DNA of 7,297 nucleotides from Neptuniibacter sp. (GCA_024686055.1 JAIBDV010000146.1:1-7297); one strand, 5' to 3'. Positions 1-6,633 are shown, counted from the first letter of the stretch. Notes: generated by a model from the sequence alone, not told the origin. Numbers and translations: made by a program.

Positions 1-43
1 AGATCTCGAATAGGATAGCAGGCCAAATTATAGTGTTTTCGGG

Positions 44-71
44 TTGCTTCAGAGAACAAAAACGCTATAAT
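44..71 (+). promoter_or_regulatory. Sigma70-type promoter for tRNA-His
   Basis: A -35-like TTGCTT (44-49) is followed after 16 nt by a perfect -10 TATAAT (66-71). This predicts a transcript start near 78-79 and a leader of about 30 nt before the tRNA. The match and position are seen directly; promoter activity is inferred. Positions 1-43 upstream show no gene. Confidence 0.7.
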
Positions 72-108
72 TAACGCCTTACCAGCCATTATTATAAAAA
101 ACTCTCGT

Positions 109-185
109 GGTGGGCGTAGCTCAGTTGGTAGAGCCCCGGATTGTGATTCCGGTGGTCGTGGGTTCGAGCCCCATCGTCCACCCCA
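109..185 (+). tRNA. tRNA-His, anticodon GTG
   Basis: This is a complete histidine tRNA that decodes CAC and CAU. The acceptor stem pairs 110-116 with 175-181, with one G-U pair. The anticodon stem is 136-140/148-152 around the loop holding GTG at 143-145. The T arm carries the standard GGTTCGAGCC core. The extra 5' G at 109 (G-1) faces the discriminator C at 182, which is the identity element unique to tRNA-His and read by histidyl-tRNA synthetase. CCA is encoded at 183-185. The sequence is close to E. coli tRNA-His. It appears to be a single-gene unit behind its own promoter, and no intrinsic terminator follows it. Confidence 0.97.
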
Positions 186-402
186 TTCCTGTTCTTAAGT
201 CAGGTAACCATTCGGTTGCTGTCTGTAAAACCCCGCCGTTTAGTAAATTATTCAGTATTTTCTCTGTTTTGATGCCAGTTTTTGCTGTTGTCTTCGTAGT
301 TGCTCTCTCTCTATTCCACTCTTTTCATTCAAGTTTATTTCTCTTTACTGTCCATAAATTCATCTGTTGTGCTGGTTGCTGCGTGTCCTGTTGGCTATGT
401 TT

Positions 403-479
403 TGATCGGTAACGCGAAACTATGTAGCAGGTCAAGGGTTTAGCTTGACTAATCTGCCTCGATCACCCAGAATTTCGCG
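403..479 (+). repeat. Nested and overlapping inverted repeats upstream of tig
   Basis: Three complementary pairs are visible. CGCGAAA at 413-419 matches TTTCGCG at 473-479. GTCAAG at 431-436 matches CTTGAC at 444-449, and its stem can extend through GCAG (427-430) with CTGC (454-457) across a four-base bulge. TGATCG at 403-408 matches CGATCA at 460-465. The first and third pairs both enclose the middle hairpin but cross each other, so they would compete or form a pseudoknot. The CTTGAC arm overlaps the -35 of the candidate tig promoter, so the dyad might instead be an operator. Pairing is seen directly; function is unknown. Confidence 0.45.
445..473 (+). promoter_or_regulatory. Candidate sigma70 promoter for tig
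   Basis: TTGACT (445-450, five of six consensus bases) is separated by 17 nt from CAGAAT (468-473, four of six). It would start transcription near 480 and give a leader of about 120 nt before the tig ATG. It is the best spaced match I found in the leader, but the -10 is imperfect and other promoters cannot be excluded. Confidence 0.35.
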
Positions 480-599
480 CTTTGGATTCGCCCGTAAAGG
501 TTGCACAGATCATATCTTCAGGGCGTTGGTTGCCAGGCGGGCGTAATGCTTCCTGCCGATCTTTAAGATTATTGTGTACAAGTATTTGTGAGGAATACC

Positions 600-1943
600 A
601 TGCAAGTTTCCGTTGAAACGACTTCCGGCCTTGAACGTCAGCTGACGGTAACTGTACCGGCCGAGCGTATTGATCAGGATGTAAACACTCGTGTACAGCA
701 GACTGCGCGTACTGCTCGTCTCGACGGTTTCCGTCCAGGTAAAGTGCCAGTTAAAGTTATCAAGAAAAAATACGGCGCAGGCATTCGTGCTGAAGTTCTG
801 GAGCAGGTTGTTCAGCAGTCTTTCTACGAAGCTGTTCAGCAGGAAGAGCTGATGCCAGCGGGTACCCCGGGTATCGAGCTGAAAACAGATAAAGAAGGCG
901 AAGACTTCCAGTTCGTTGCGACGTTCGAAGTTTACCCATCTGTTGAGCTGGCAGATTACTCTGCTGCAGAGATCACTAAGCAGAGCGCTGAAGTAACTGA
1001 CGCAGATCTGGAAAAAATGATCGACACGCTGCGTAAGCAGCAGGCGACATTCTCGACTGTTGATCGTGCTGCTGCTGATGGCGACCGCGTTAAGATTGAT
1101 TTCGAAGGTTTCATCGATGGTGAAGCATTCGACGGTGGTAAAGGCGAAGGCATGGAGCTGGTACTGGGTTCCGGTACTATGATCCCAGGCTTCGAAGATG
1201 GCCTGCAGGGTGCTGAAGCCGGTGCTGAAGTTGAACTGAATGTCACTTTCCCGGACGATTACCAGGCTGAAAACCTGAAAGGTAAGCCTGCGCTGTTTAA
1301 AGTGACTGTGCAGACTGTTGAAACTCAGGAACTGCCAGAGCTGAACGAAGAGTTCTTCGCCAAGTTCGGCATCACTGAAAATACAGTTGAAGCGTTCCAG
1401 GTTGAAGTTCGTAAGAACATGGATCGTGAGCTGACCCAGTCTCTGAAAATGAAACTGAAAGATCAGGTGTTCAGCCAGCTGGTTGCACTCAATGGTATGG
1501 ATGTACCGGCTGCACTGGTTGATGGCGAAATCGATAACCTGCGTCGTCAGGCTATCCAGCAGTTCGCTGGCCCGAATGCGCCAGAGATGGACATCAACAT
1601 GCTGCCTAAAGAGATGTTTGAAGAGCAGGCTAAGAAACGCGTAAGCGTTGGCCTGCTGGTTCAGGAAGTAATCTCTGCTAACAGCATCGCAGCTGATGAC
1701 GATCGTGTTCGTGCGATGGTTGAAGAGATGGCTGGCACATACCAGGAGCCACAGCAGGTAATCGATTACTACTATGGTAACGAAGAGACGCTGAACCAGG
1801 TTAAAAACCTGGTGCTGGAAGATCAGGTAGTTGATCAGTTGCTGGCGTCTGCTAAAGTCACTGAAGAAAACGTTAGCTACGAAGATGCGCTGAAGCCGGC
1901 TCCACAGCCTGAAGCAGACGTCGAAGAAGGCGAAGACGCTTAA
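600..1943 (+). CDS. tig: Trigger factor, ribosome-associated chaperone
   Basis: This 447-residue protein is slightly longer than E. coli trigger factor (432). It docks at the ribosome tunnel exit, shields nascent chains and has peptidyl-prolyl isomerase activity. The order is an N-terminal ribosome-binding domain containing the docking loop GFRPGKVP (43-50), then an FKBP-type isomerase domain at about 150-245 (GDRVKIDFEGFIDG at 161-174, PGFEDGL at 196-202), then a helical C-terminal chaperone region at about 246-430. It ends in an acidic tail rich in Glu, Asp, Pro and Ala. I chose ATG 600 rather than in-frame GTG 588 because MQVSVETT matches the family N-terminus and GAGGA (590-594) sits 5 nt upstream; the GTG would overlap that site. 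It is followed by an intrinsic terminator and then clpP. Confidence 0.97.
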   Translation: MQVSVETTSGLERQLTVTVPAERIDQDVNTRVQQTARTARLDGFRPGKVPVKVIKKKYGAGIRAEVLEQVVQQSFYEAVQQEELMPAGTPGIELKTDKEGEDFQFVATFEVYPSVELADYSAAEITKQSAEVTDADLEKMIDTLRKQQATFSTVDRAAADGDRVKIDFEGFIDGEAFDGGKGEGMELVLGSGTMIPGFEDGLQGAEAGAEVELNVTFPDDYQAENLKGKPALFKVTVQTVETQELPELNEEFFAKFGITENTVEAFQVEVRKNMDRELTQSLKMKLKDQVFSQLVALNGMDVPAALVDGEIDNLRRQAIQQFAGPNAPEMDINMLPKEMFEEQAKKRVSVGLLVQEVISANSIAADDDRVRAMVEEMAGTYQEPQQVIDYYYGNEETLNQVKNLVLEDQVVDQLLASAKVTEENVSYEDALKPAPQPEADVEEGEDA

Positions 1944-1986
1944 TTAGCGGAACTTTTTCGGGCATTGATGCGTATATAGTAGAGAA

Positions 1987-2017
1987 CGGCAGTCAGTTTC
2001 GCTGGCTGTCGTTTTTT
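1987..2017 (+). terminator. Intrinsic terminator after tig
   Basis: A 10-bp stem (1987-1996 with 2002-2011, including two G-U pairs) closes a five-base loop and is followed directly by six T residues (2012-2017). This is a standard Rho-independent terminator 43 nt after the tig stop. It ends only 24 nt before the clpP start, so full termination here would separate tig from clpPX. Confidence 0.8.
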
Positions 2018-2041
2018 CGCTTTATTGAATAAGGAGAAGGG

Positions 2042-2653
2042 ATGATGACAGGTTCTGACATTCAGAACGCGCTGGTACCGATGGTTGTAGAGCAAACGGC
2101 CCGCGGTGAGCGTTCATATGATATCTACTCCCGCCTGCTGAAAGAGCGCGTTATCTTTCTGATAGGTCCCGTTGAAGATCACATGGCTAATCTGGTAGTA
2201 GCGCAAATGCTATTTCTGGAAGCCGAAAATCCTGATAAAGATATTCATTTGTATATCAATTCTCCCGGTGGCTCTGTCACTGCAGGGATGTCGATCTACG
2301 ATACAATGCAGTTCATTAAACCGGACGTCAGTACTATGTGTATTGGCCAGGCGGCATCCATGGGTGCATTTCTGCTTGCAGGTGGTGAAAAAGGTAAGCG
2401 TTTTGCGCTGCCGAATTCTCGTGTGATGATTCACCAGCCGCTGGGTGGTTATCAGGGTCAGGCTACTGACATTGAGATTCATACCCGTGAGATCCTGGGT
2501 ATCCGTGAAAAACTCAATGGATTGCTGGCTGAACATACTGGTCAGGATTTTGAAACTATCGCCCGAGACACGGATCGTGATAACTTTATGGGTGCGCAAG
2601 CGGCAGCAGACTACGGTCTGATCGATGCTGTACTGAATAAGCGCGGCGAATAA
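2042..2653 (+). CDS. clpP: ATP-dependent Clp protease proteolytic subunit ClpP
   Basis: This 203-residue serine peptidase (family S14) forms the two-ring, 14-subunit degradation chamber that receives substrates unfolded by ClpX or ClpA in the cytoplasm. The catalytic triad is visible: Ser106 in GQAASMGAF, His131 in RVMIHQPLGG, and Asp180 in DTDRDNF, matching Ser111, His136 and Asp185 of the E. coli precursor. The handle region and the IYDTMQFIKPDVST segment are near-identical to E. coli. Maturation before Ala10 (ALVPMVVEQ) is expected by analogy and would leave a short propeptide of nine residues. The start is ATG 2042 or the adjacent ATG 2045; AAGGAG at 2031-2036 is 5 or 8 nt upstream and serves either. 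clpX follows after 71 nt. Confidence 0.98.
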   Translation: MMTGSDIQNALVPMVVEQTARGERSYDIYSRLLKERVIFLIGPVEDHMANLVVAQMLFLEAENPDKDIHLYINSPGGSVTAGMSIYDTMQFIKPDVSTMCIGQAASMGAFLLAGGEKGKRFALPNSRVMIHQPLGGYQGQATDIEIHTREILGIREKLNGLLAEHTGQDFETIARDTDRDNFMGAQAAADYGLIDAVLNKRGE

Positions 2654-2659
2654 TACCGG

Positions 2660-2681
2660 CCATGCCACTATAGTGGCAGGC
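2660..2681 (+). repeat. Perfect palindrome between clpP and clpX
   Basis: TGCCACTATAGTGGCA (2663-2678) is a perfect 16-bp palindrome beginning 10 nt after the clpP stop. One mismatch further out, C2661-G2680 and G2660-C2681 extend it. No T-run follows, so it does not look like an intrinsic terminator. It could be an mRNA hairpin that stabilises or tunes the clpP-clpX transcript, or a protein binding site. Confidence 0.6.
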
Positions 2682-2724
2682 GGTTAAGCATTAGAAATGG
2701 GTTTTTCACGCACGAGGTAGTCGA

Positions 2725-4008
2725 ATGTCCGACGATAAAAACAGTAAGAGTGGCGATGACGGCAAGCTGCTGTACTGCTCGTTCTGTGGCAAGAGCCAGG
2801 ACGAAGTACGCAAGCTGATTGCAGGTCCGTCAGTCTTTATCTGTGACGAATGTGTAGACCTCTGCAACGATATCATCCGCGAAGAGATTCAGGACGCTGA
2901 GCCTGAAGATACATCTGATCGCCTGCCTGTTCCGGCGGAGATCAAGGCGATGCTGGATGACTACGTTATTGGTCAGGAAGCTGCGAAGAAGGTATTGGCA
3001 GTAGCGGTGTATAACCACTACAAGCGCCTGCGGGTTCAGGGTAAGAATAACGGCGTTGAGCTGGGCAAGAGTAATATCTTGCTGATTGGTCCGACAGGTA
3101 GTGGTAAGACGCTGCTAGCGCAGACACTGGCGCGTTCTTTGAACGTACCCTTTACCATTGCAGATGCAACCACGCTGACTGAAGCAGGCTACGTAGGTGA
3201 GGATGTTGAGAACATCATCCAGAAGCTGCTGCAGAAGTGTGATTACGATGTTGAACGTGCCGAGCGAGGCATTGTTTACATCGATGAGATCGATAAGATC
3301 TCTCGCAAATCTGACAATCCATCGATTACCCGTGATGTATCGGGTGAAGGTGTGCAGCAAGCGCTGTTGAAGCTGATTGAAGGGACTGTTGCTTCAGTTC
3401 CGCCACAGGGTGGTCGTAAACACCCACAGCAGGAATTTCTGCAGGTTGATACGTCTAACATCCTGTTTATCTGTGGTGGTGCCTTTTCTGGCCTGGAGCA
3501 GATCATCCGTGATCGTTCCGAGAAAAGCTCAATCGGTTTCAGAGCGATTGTGAAAGGTAAGGATGAAAGTAAATCCATTACCGAAACGCTGCTGGATATC
3601 GAAGCGGAAGATCTGGTCAAATTTGGTCTGATCCCTGAGTTTGTAGGTCGTCTGCCGATGGTCGCTACGCTGGCAGAGTTGGATGAAGAAGCGCTAATTC
3701 AGATCCTGACTGAGCCTAAAAACTCGCTGACCAAGCAGTATTCTGCACTGTTCGACATGGAAGGGGCTGAAGTCGACTTCCGTGAAGATGCATTAGTTGC
3801 CGTTGCCAAGCATGCCCTGGAGCGCCGTACCGGTGCCCGTGGCTTGCGCTCGATTCTTGAATCGTCACTGCTCGAAGTCATGTATGAGCTGCCTTCGCTG
3901 GATAATGTCAGCAAGGTTGTGATTGATGAGAACGTGATTAACGGTGACAGCGAGCCACTGCTGATTTACGAAAACAGTGAACAGGCTAAAGCTGTTCCTG
4001 ATGAGTAG
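2725..4008 (+). CDS. clpX: ATP-dependent Clp protease ATP-binding subunit ClpX
   Basis: This 427-residue AAA+ unfoldase recognises tagged substrates, unfolds them and threads them into ClpP. The N-terminal zinc-binding domain has Cys18, Cys21, Cys40 and Cys43. The AAA+ module shows Walker A GPTGSGKT (122-129), Walker B IVYIDEID (183-190, catalytic Glu188), pore loop GYVG (155-158), the RKH loop (231-233), an arginine finger in EFVGRLP (Arg309) and sensor II in GARGLRS (Arg372). The IGF tripeptide (270-272) is the known ClpP-docking loop, so partnership with the upstream ClpP is directly supported. The length is normal for the family (E. coli 424). ATG 2725 has GAGG at 2714-2717, 7 nt upstream. 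It is probably co-transcribed with clpP and ends at the bidirectional terminator. No lon gene follows. Confidence 0.98.
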   Translation: MSDDKNSKSGDDGKLLYCSFCGKSQDEVRKLIAGPSVFICDECVDLCNDIIREEIQDAEPEDTSDRLPVPAEIKAMLDDYVIGQEAAKKVLAVAVYNHYKRLRVQGKNNGVELGKSNILLIGPTGSGKTLLAQTLARSLNVPFTIADATTLTEAGYVGEDVENIIQKLLQKCDYDVERAERGIVYIDEIDKISRKSDNPSITRDVSGEGVQQALLKLIEGTVASVPPQGGRKHPQQEFLQVDTSNILFICGGAFSGLEQIIRDRSEKSSIGFRAIVKGKDESKSITETLLDIEAEDLVKFGLIPEFVGRLPMVATLAELDEEALIQILTEPKNSLTKQYSALFDMEGAEVDFREDALVAVAKHALERRTGARGLRSILESSLLEVMYELPSLDNVSKVVIDENVINGDSEPLLIYENSEQAKAVPDE

Positions 4009-4026
4009 AACGGTATAAAGAGCACG

Positions 4027-4056
4027 AAAAAAAGGATGGCATTGCCATCCTTTTTT
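4027..4056. terminator. Bidirectional terminator between clpX and pabB
   Basis: GGATGGC (4034-4040) pairs with GCCATCC (4044-4050) around a three-base loop. Seven A residues lie to the left (4027-4033) and six T residues to the right (4051-4056), so the hairpin has a U-run whichever strand is transcribed. It lies 18 nt after the clpX stop and 8 nt beyond the pabB stop, and can end both convergent transcripts. Confidence 0.92.
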
Positions 4057-4064
4057 GTGTCTGT

Positions 4065-5414
4065 TTACTTCTGCTCAGGTATGTTTTCCAGACAGTGCAG
4101 CAGGTTATTTACCTTGTTAAAAGTCTCCTGATATTCCTCGTCAACCTTGGAGTCCGCTACGATGCCGCCACCGGCCCAGCAGTGGATTCGGTTGTTTTCC
4201 AGTAGCAGAGTGCGGATTGTAATGCTGGTATCCATCCGGCCGCAGAAGCTGATATAGCCAATCGAGCCACAGTACACACTTCGTCGGTGAGGCTCGAGTT
4301 CTTCGATAATTTCCATTGCCCGTAATTTAGGCGCGCCGGTGATCGAACCACCGGGGAAACAGCTGCGCAGCAGCTCGACCGCGCTTTTGTCATTGTCGAG
4401 CTGGCCGGTCACAGTGCTGACCAGGTGGTGGACATTGGCGTAGCTTTCCAGGGCAAACAGCGCTGGCACCTTTACGCTGCCAAATTTACATACCTTACTC
4501 AGGTCGTTACGTAACAGGTCGACAATCATCAGATTCTCAGCCCGATCCTTGGTTGAACTGAGCAGGTCATCTATTTCGGCCTGATTTTCTATCGAGTTGG
4601 CGTGTGTGGGTCGAGTGCCTTTGATCGGTTTGGTTGACACTTCGCCGTTGTCCAGCTGGAGAAAGCGCTCAGGTGACAGGGACAGTACGGCACCCGCCGG
4701 TGACTCAATATAGGCTGCGAAGGGCACGGGGGCTTTTTCGCGGAGTTTCATGTAGGCCTGTAATGGGTCGCCCTTGAATTCACTGCTAAAACGTTGGGCA
4801 AAGTTGACCTGGTAGCAGTCTCCGGCGTGGATGTACTCATCGATTGTGCTCAGTCGCTGCTGATACTGGTCAGCCGTGACATTGGCGCGAAATGGATGGG
4901 TTAGCCGAAATGACGTTCCCGCGTTTTCCGGGCTTAAAGGGGATGTCAGTCGCTGTTCAATCTGCAGCTGGGTCTTGTTATCCAGAGAGGGTTGCATGAC
5001 CAGTTCGCAGCGCTGCTGCTGATGATCAACAATAACGGCCCATAAATAGATACCGATTTGCATATCCGGGTACTGCATATCGTTTTCAGCCAGTGCGGGC
5101 AGAGTCTCCACAGTACGACCCAGGTCATAACCGAAATGGCCAAGAGCGCCGCCGCAAAAGGGCAGGTCTGGCGTGGAATGGCTGCTCACTCGATGCTCTG
5201 TTAATAATGCTTCCAGCTGAGCGAAAGGACAGTCAGAGTCGTGTTGCTGATGAAAGCTGAAAGTGGCGACAGGGCCAGCGCTAAGGATATCAAAGCGGCC
5301 CGAAGGCGCTGCCGGTTGGCAACTGTCTAGCCATACCGCCATACCCAGGGGGCGGATACGCGAAAAATAGCGATAGCTATCAGGCAGGTAGGGCAGAGGG
5401 CGGCGGATAATCAA
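4065..5414 (-). CDS. pabB: Aminodeoxychorismate synthase component I
   Basis: This 449-residue enzyme of the chorismate-binding family makes 4-amino-4-deoxychorismate from chorismate, using ammonia from the PabA glutaminase; PabC then yields p-aminobenzoate for folate. It is assigned to PabB rather than TrpE by PIKGT (263-267), whose Lys265 matches the E. coli PabB nucleophile Lys274; TrpE has Ala there. Other family motifs are SPERF (247-251), DLLRNDL (299-305), HHLVST (329-334), GGSITGAPK (355-363) and AGGGIVADS (414-422). The N-terminal region has GGALGHFGYDLGR (88-100). The start must be TTG 5414: in-frame TAG and TAA lie just upstream, and residues before Met25 (YRYFSRIRPL) align with E. 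coli PabB YFSRLSHL. The ribosome binding site is weak. It is convergent with clpX, and pabA is not in the window. Confidence 0.95.
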   Translation of the reverse strand: MIIRRPLPYLPDSYRYFSRIRPLGMAVWLDSCQPAAPSGRFDILSAGPVATFSFHQQHDSDCPFAQLEALLTEHRVSSHSTPDLPFCGGALGHFGYDLGRTVETLPALAENDMQYPDMQIGIYLWAVIVDHQQQRCELVMQPSLDNKTQLQIEQRLTSPLSPENAGTSFRLTHPFRANVTADQYQQRLSTIDEYIHAGDCYQVNFAQRFSSEFKGDPLQAYMKLREKAPVPFAAYIESPAGAVLSLSPERFLQLDNGEVSTKPIKGTRPTHANSIENQAEIDDLLSSTKDRAENLMIVDLLRNDLSKVCKFGSVKVPALFALESYANVHHLVSTVTGQLDNDKSAVELLRSCFPGGSITGAPKLRAMEIIEELEPHRRSVYCGSIGYISFCGRMDTSITIRTLLLENNRIHCWAGGGIVADSKVDEEYQETFNKVNNLLHCLENIPEQK

Positions 5415-5519
5415 GGCTTACTACTCGCAGGTCAATATTGGTGTAATCGCAAAGGCGCATTGTAACGGGCTGGCTGATCTGAGTGAACCTTCAGGGGTGA
5501 GAAGGGCAGGGCTGTTCTA

Positions 5520-5534
5520 TCAGGCGTCGCCTGA
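5520..5534. repeat. Short GC-rich dyad
   Basis: TCAGGCGTCGCCTGA is a perfect inverted repeat with seven-base arms around one T. It lies about 105 bp upstream of the pabB start. It could be an operator half-site pair or chance; no T-run follows on either strand. Confidence 0.4.
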
Positions 5535-5606
5535 GTGAGATCATGATATTGACCGGTAGGCGTGGTCTACAGCCTTGCTGATGAGCTAAAATGCCAGTGA
5601 AAGCTA

Positions 5607-5619
5607 ACTAAACTTTAGT
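5607..5619. repeat. Short AT-rich dyad next to a TATATT box
   Basis: ACTAAACTTTAGT has six-base arms around one C and ends two bases before TATATT (5621-5626), a possible -10 for the rightward genes. A repressor site overlapping a promoter would look like this, but the length is within reach of chance. Confidence 0.3.
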
Positions 5620-5785
5620 CTATATTTCAGGTGAAGCTCTCGCCATGCAGGGGTTTTGCCTGATACAAACGTTTGCTCATGTTTGTTTTTAACGGTACTA
5701 CAGGTTTGACTGTTGAGGCTTGCGACGTTTTGAAAACAGAATTACATCGTTTGTTTTTAGGTATTTTTTTGCAGGTAGTCGCGTC

Positions 5786-6100
5786 TTGAGTGACTGGCGT
5801 ATTTATATGGTGCGTTGTGTCGATGGCACTTTATACACCGGTATTACAACCGATATAAAGCGCAGGCTTGCACAACATAATGGCGTTACTAAAGGCGGGG
5901 CGCGTTATACCCGTTGCCGGCGTCCAGTTGAACTGGTGTGGGCGGAACAATGTGAAGACCGTTCAGAAGCCAGTCGCAGAGAGCATGCAGTGAAGAAGCT
6001 TACCCGGCAGGAAAAGCTGACGTTAATCACACTGATGGCCGGGGTTGTCCAGGGTCATCATGATGCAGAGTTTATTAACAAACCTGAGAGAAGGTCGTAA
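5786..6100 (+). CDS. yhbQ: GIY-YIG domain protein, YhbQ (UPF0213) family
   Basis: This 104-residue protein consists almost entirely of one GIY-YIG fold. The paired motif is IYMV (6-9) and YTGI (17-20), followed by the expected catalytic Arg27 in KRRLAQH and the metal-binding Glu66 in RREHAVKKLT. LYTGITTD, DRSEA and VKKLT align with E. coli YhbQ. Single-domain members are small nuclease-like proteins whose cellular role is poorly settled, with DNA repair links proposed; this is family knowledge, not shown here. TTG 5786 is chosen because MSDWRIYMVRCVDG lines up with the YhbQ N-terminus (MTPWFLYLIRTADN), and AGGT (5773-5776) lies upstream. The frame is open further up to TTG 5720, but those residues do not resemble the family. 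The PAS gene follows after 26 nt, suggesting co-transcription. Confidence 0.85.
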   Translation: MSDWRIYMVRCVDGTLYTGITTDIKRRLAQHNGVTKGGARYTRCRRPVELVWAEQCEDRSEASRREHAVKKLTRQEKLTLITLMAGVVQGHHDAEFINKPERRS

Positions 6101-6126
6101 GTTTGCTAATCGCAGAGGTTCGAAAA

Positions 6127-6633
6127 ATGGATGTTACATCGCTGATTGAGCGCTTGCCAGGGGCTTATTTTCGGTGTTTGTGTGATCAGCAATGGACAAT
6201 GTTGAATATTACCTCGGATATAGAGCGTATTACCGGTTATACGCCAGAGGAGCTTGTGTGCCAGCAGCCGACGGCCTTCGCTGATATTATTCATCCAGAT
6301 GATGTACCAGTGACTCATAATGCAATTATTGAGGCCATGGGGCAGCGGCGCGCCTATAGTTTGCGTTATCGTTTGCGCACGCGATGGGGTGAATATCGCT
6401 GGTGCTGGGAGCAGGGGGTCGGCGTTTGTGACGCTGATGGACGGCTGGTCTGTATTGAAGGTTTTTTAACAGATATCTCTGATCAATGCGGCAGTGAAGC
6501 TGAACTGACGACACTGATGTCGGAGCAGCGCCACGAGCTGGCGCTCAATCAGCGTCTGATGGAGCAGTATAAAAAGGCGGTAGACACCAGTGTCATTGTC
6601 TCTAAAACGGATCTGGAGGGGCATATTACTTAA
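6127..6633 (+). CDS. PAS-domain signalling protein, 5' part ended by a premature stop
   Basis: This 168-residue open frame is the amino-terminal part of a larger sensor. Residues about 5-120 form a PAS domain with its C-terminal PAC segment (ITGYTPEEL, IIHPDDV, YRLRTRWGEYRW, VCIEGFLTDISD). Residues 121-150 are polar and Gln/Glu-rich, consistent with a helical linker. A second PAS domain begins (AVDTSVIVSKTDLEGHIT) and is cut by TAA at 6631-6633. The same frame continues past the stop as the rest of that PAS domain and a GGDEF domain. ATG 6127 is preferred because GAGG (6115-6118) is 8 nt upstream; TTG 6103 is also in frame but less well placed. If the stop is real, the product has one complete PAS domain and no output domain. 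The first domain shows no signal peptide or membrane segment, so it is probably cytoplasmic. Confidence 0.75.
   Translation: MDVTSLIERLPGAYFRCLCDQQWTMLNITSDIERITGYTPEELVCQQPTAFADIIHPDDVPVTHNAIIEAMGQRRAYSLRYRLRTRWGEYRWCWEQGVGVCDADGRLVCIEGFLTDISDQCGSEAELTTLMSEQRHELALNQRLMEQYKKAVDTSVIVSKTDLEGHIT

Larger units (their letters stand above)
186..599 (+). other. Gene-free leader between tRNA-His and tig
   Basis: This stretch of about 410 nt has no supportable gene; the open frame through its first part begins inside the tRNA and has no homology I recognise. A weak hairpin follows the tRNA (arms about 201-209 and 214-221), but there is no T-run after it. Positions 301-360 contain only three G residues and are rich in T and C, so that RNA would be poorly structured. 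The right half, from about 403, holds the inverted repeats and candidate tig promoter listed separately. A GAGGA ribosome binding site for tig lies at 590-594. Confidence 0.6.
5415..5785. other. Divergent gene-free region between pabB and the GIY-YIG gene
   Basis: These roughly 370 nt contain no supportable gene on either strand and must hold the control signals of both divergent genes. The right part is AT-rich. Visible elements are three short dyads (two are listed separately; the third is CAAACGTTTG at 5666-5675), the palindrome ATCATGAT (5540-5547), and GTTTGTTTTTA occurring twice (5681-5691 and 5749-5759). Possible + strand promoter parts are TTGACT (5706-5711) without a good -10, and TATATT (5621-5626) without a good -35. 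No convincing pabB promoter was found on the - strand. Confidence 0.5.

Noticed and set aside
1..6. AGATCT at the very start, possibly a BglII cloning junction
   Set aside because: A six-base site can occur by chance, and nothing else suggests vector sequence.
107..412. Open frame of 101 codons on the + strand
   Set aside because: It begins at a GTG overlapping the tRNA-His 5' end and runs through the whole tRNA. The protein resembles nothing known, and its hydrophobic stretch comes from the T-rich tract.
588..599. GTG 588 as the tig start
   Set aside because: It overlaps the GAGGA ribosome binding site and adds four residues absent from the family; ATG 600 gives the conserved MQVSVETT start.
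2210..2668. 152-codon open frame antisense to clpP
   Set aside because: It is a shadow of the strongly conserved clpP coding sequence, with no ribosome binding site or family resemblance.
2660..2690. Palindrome after clpP as an intrinsic terminator
   Set aside because: It is followed by GGCGGTTAAG rather than a T-run, so a Rho-independent terminator is not supported.
5720..5785. TTG 5720 as the start of the GIY-YIG gene
   Set aside because: The added 22 residues do not match the YhbQ family, whereas TTG 5786 gives an N-terminus aligned with it.
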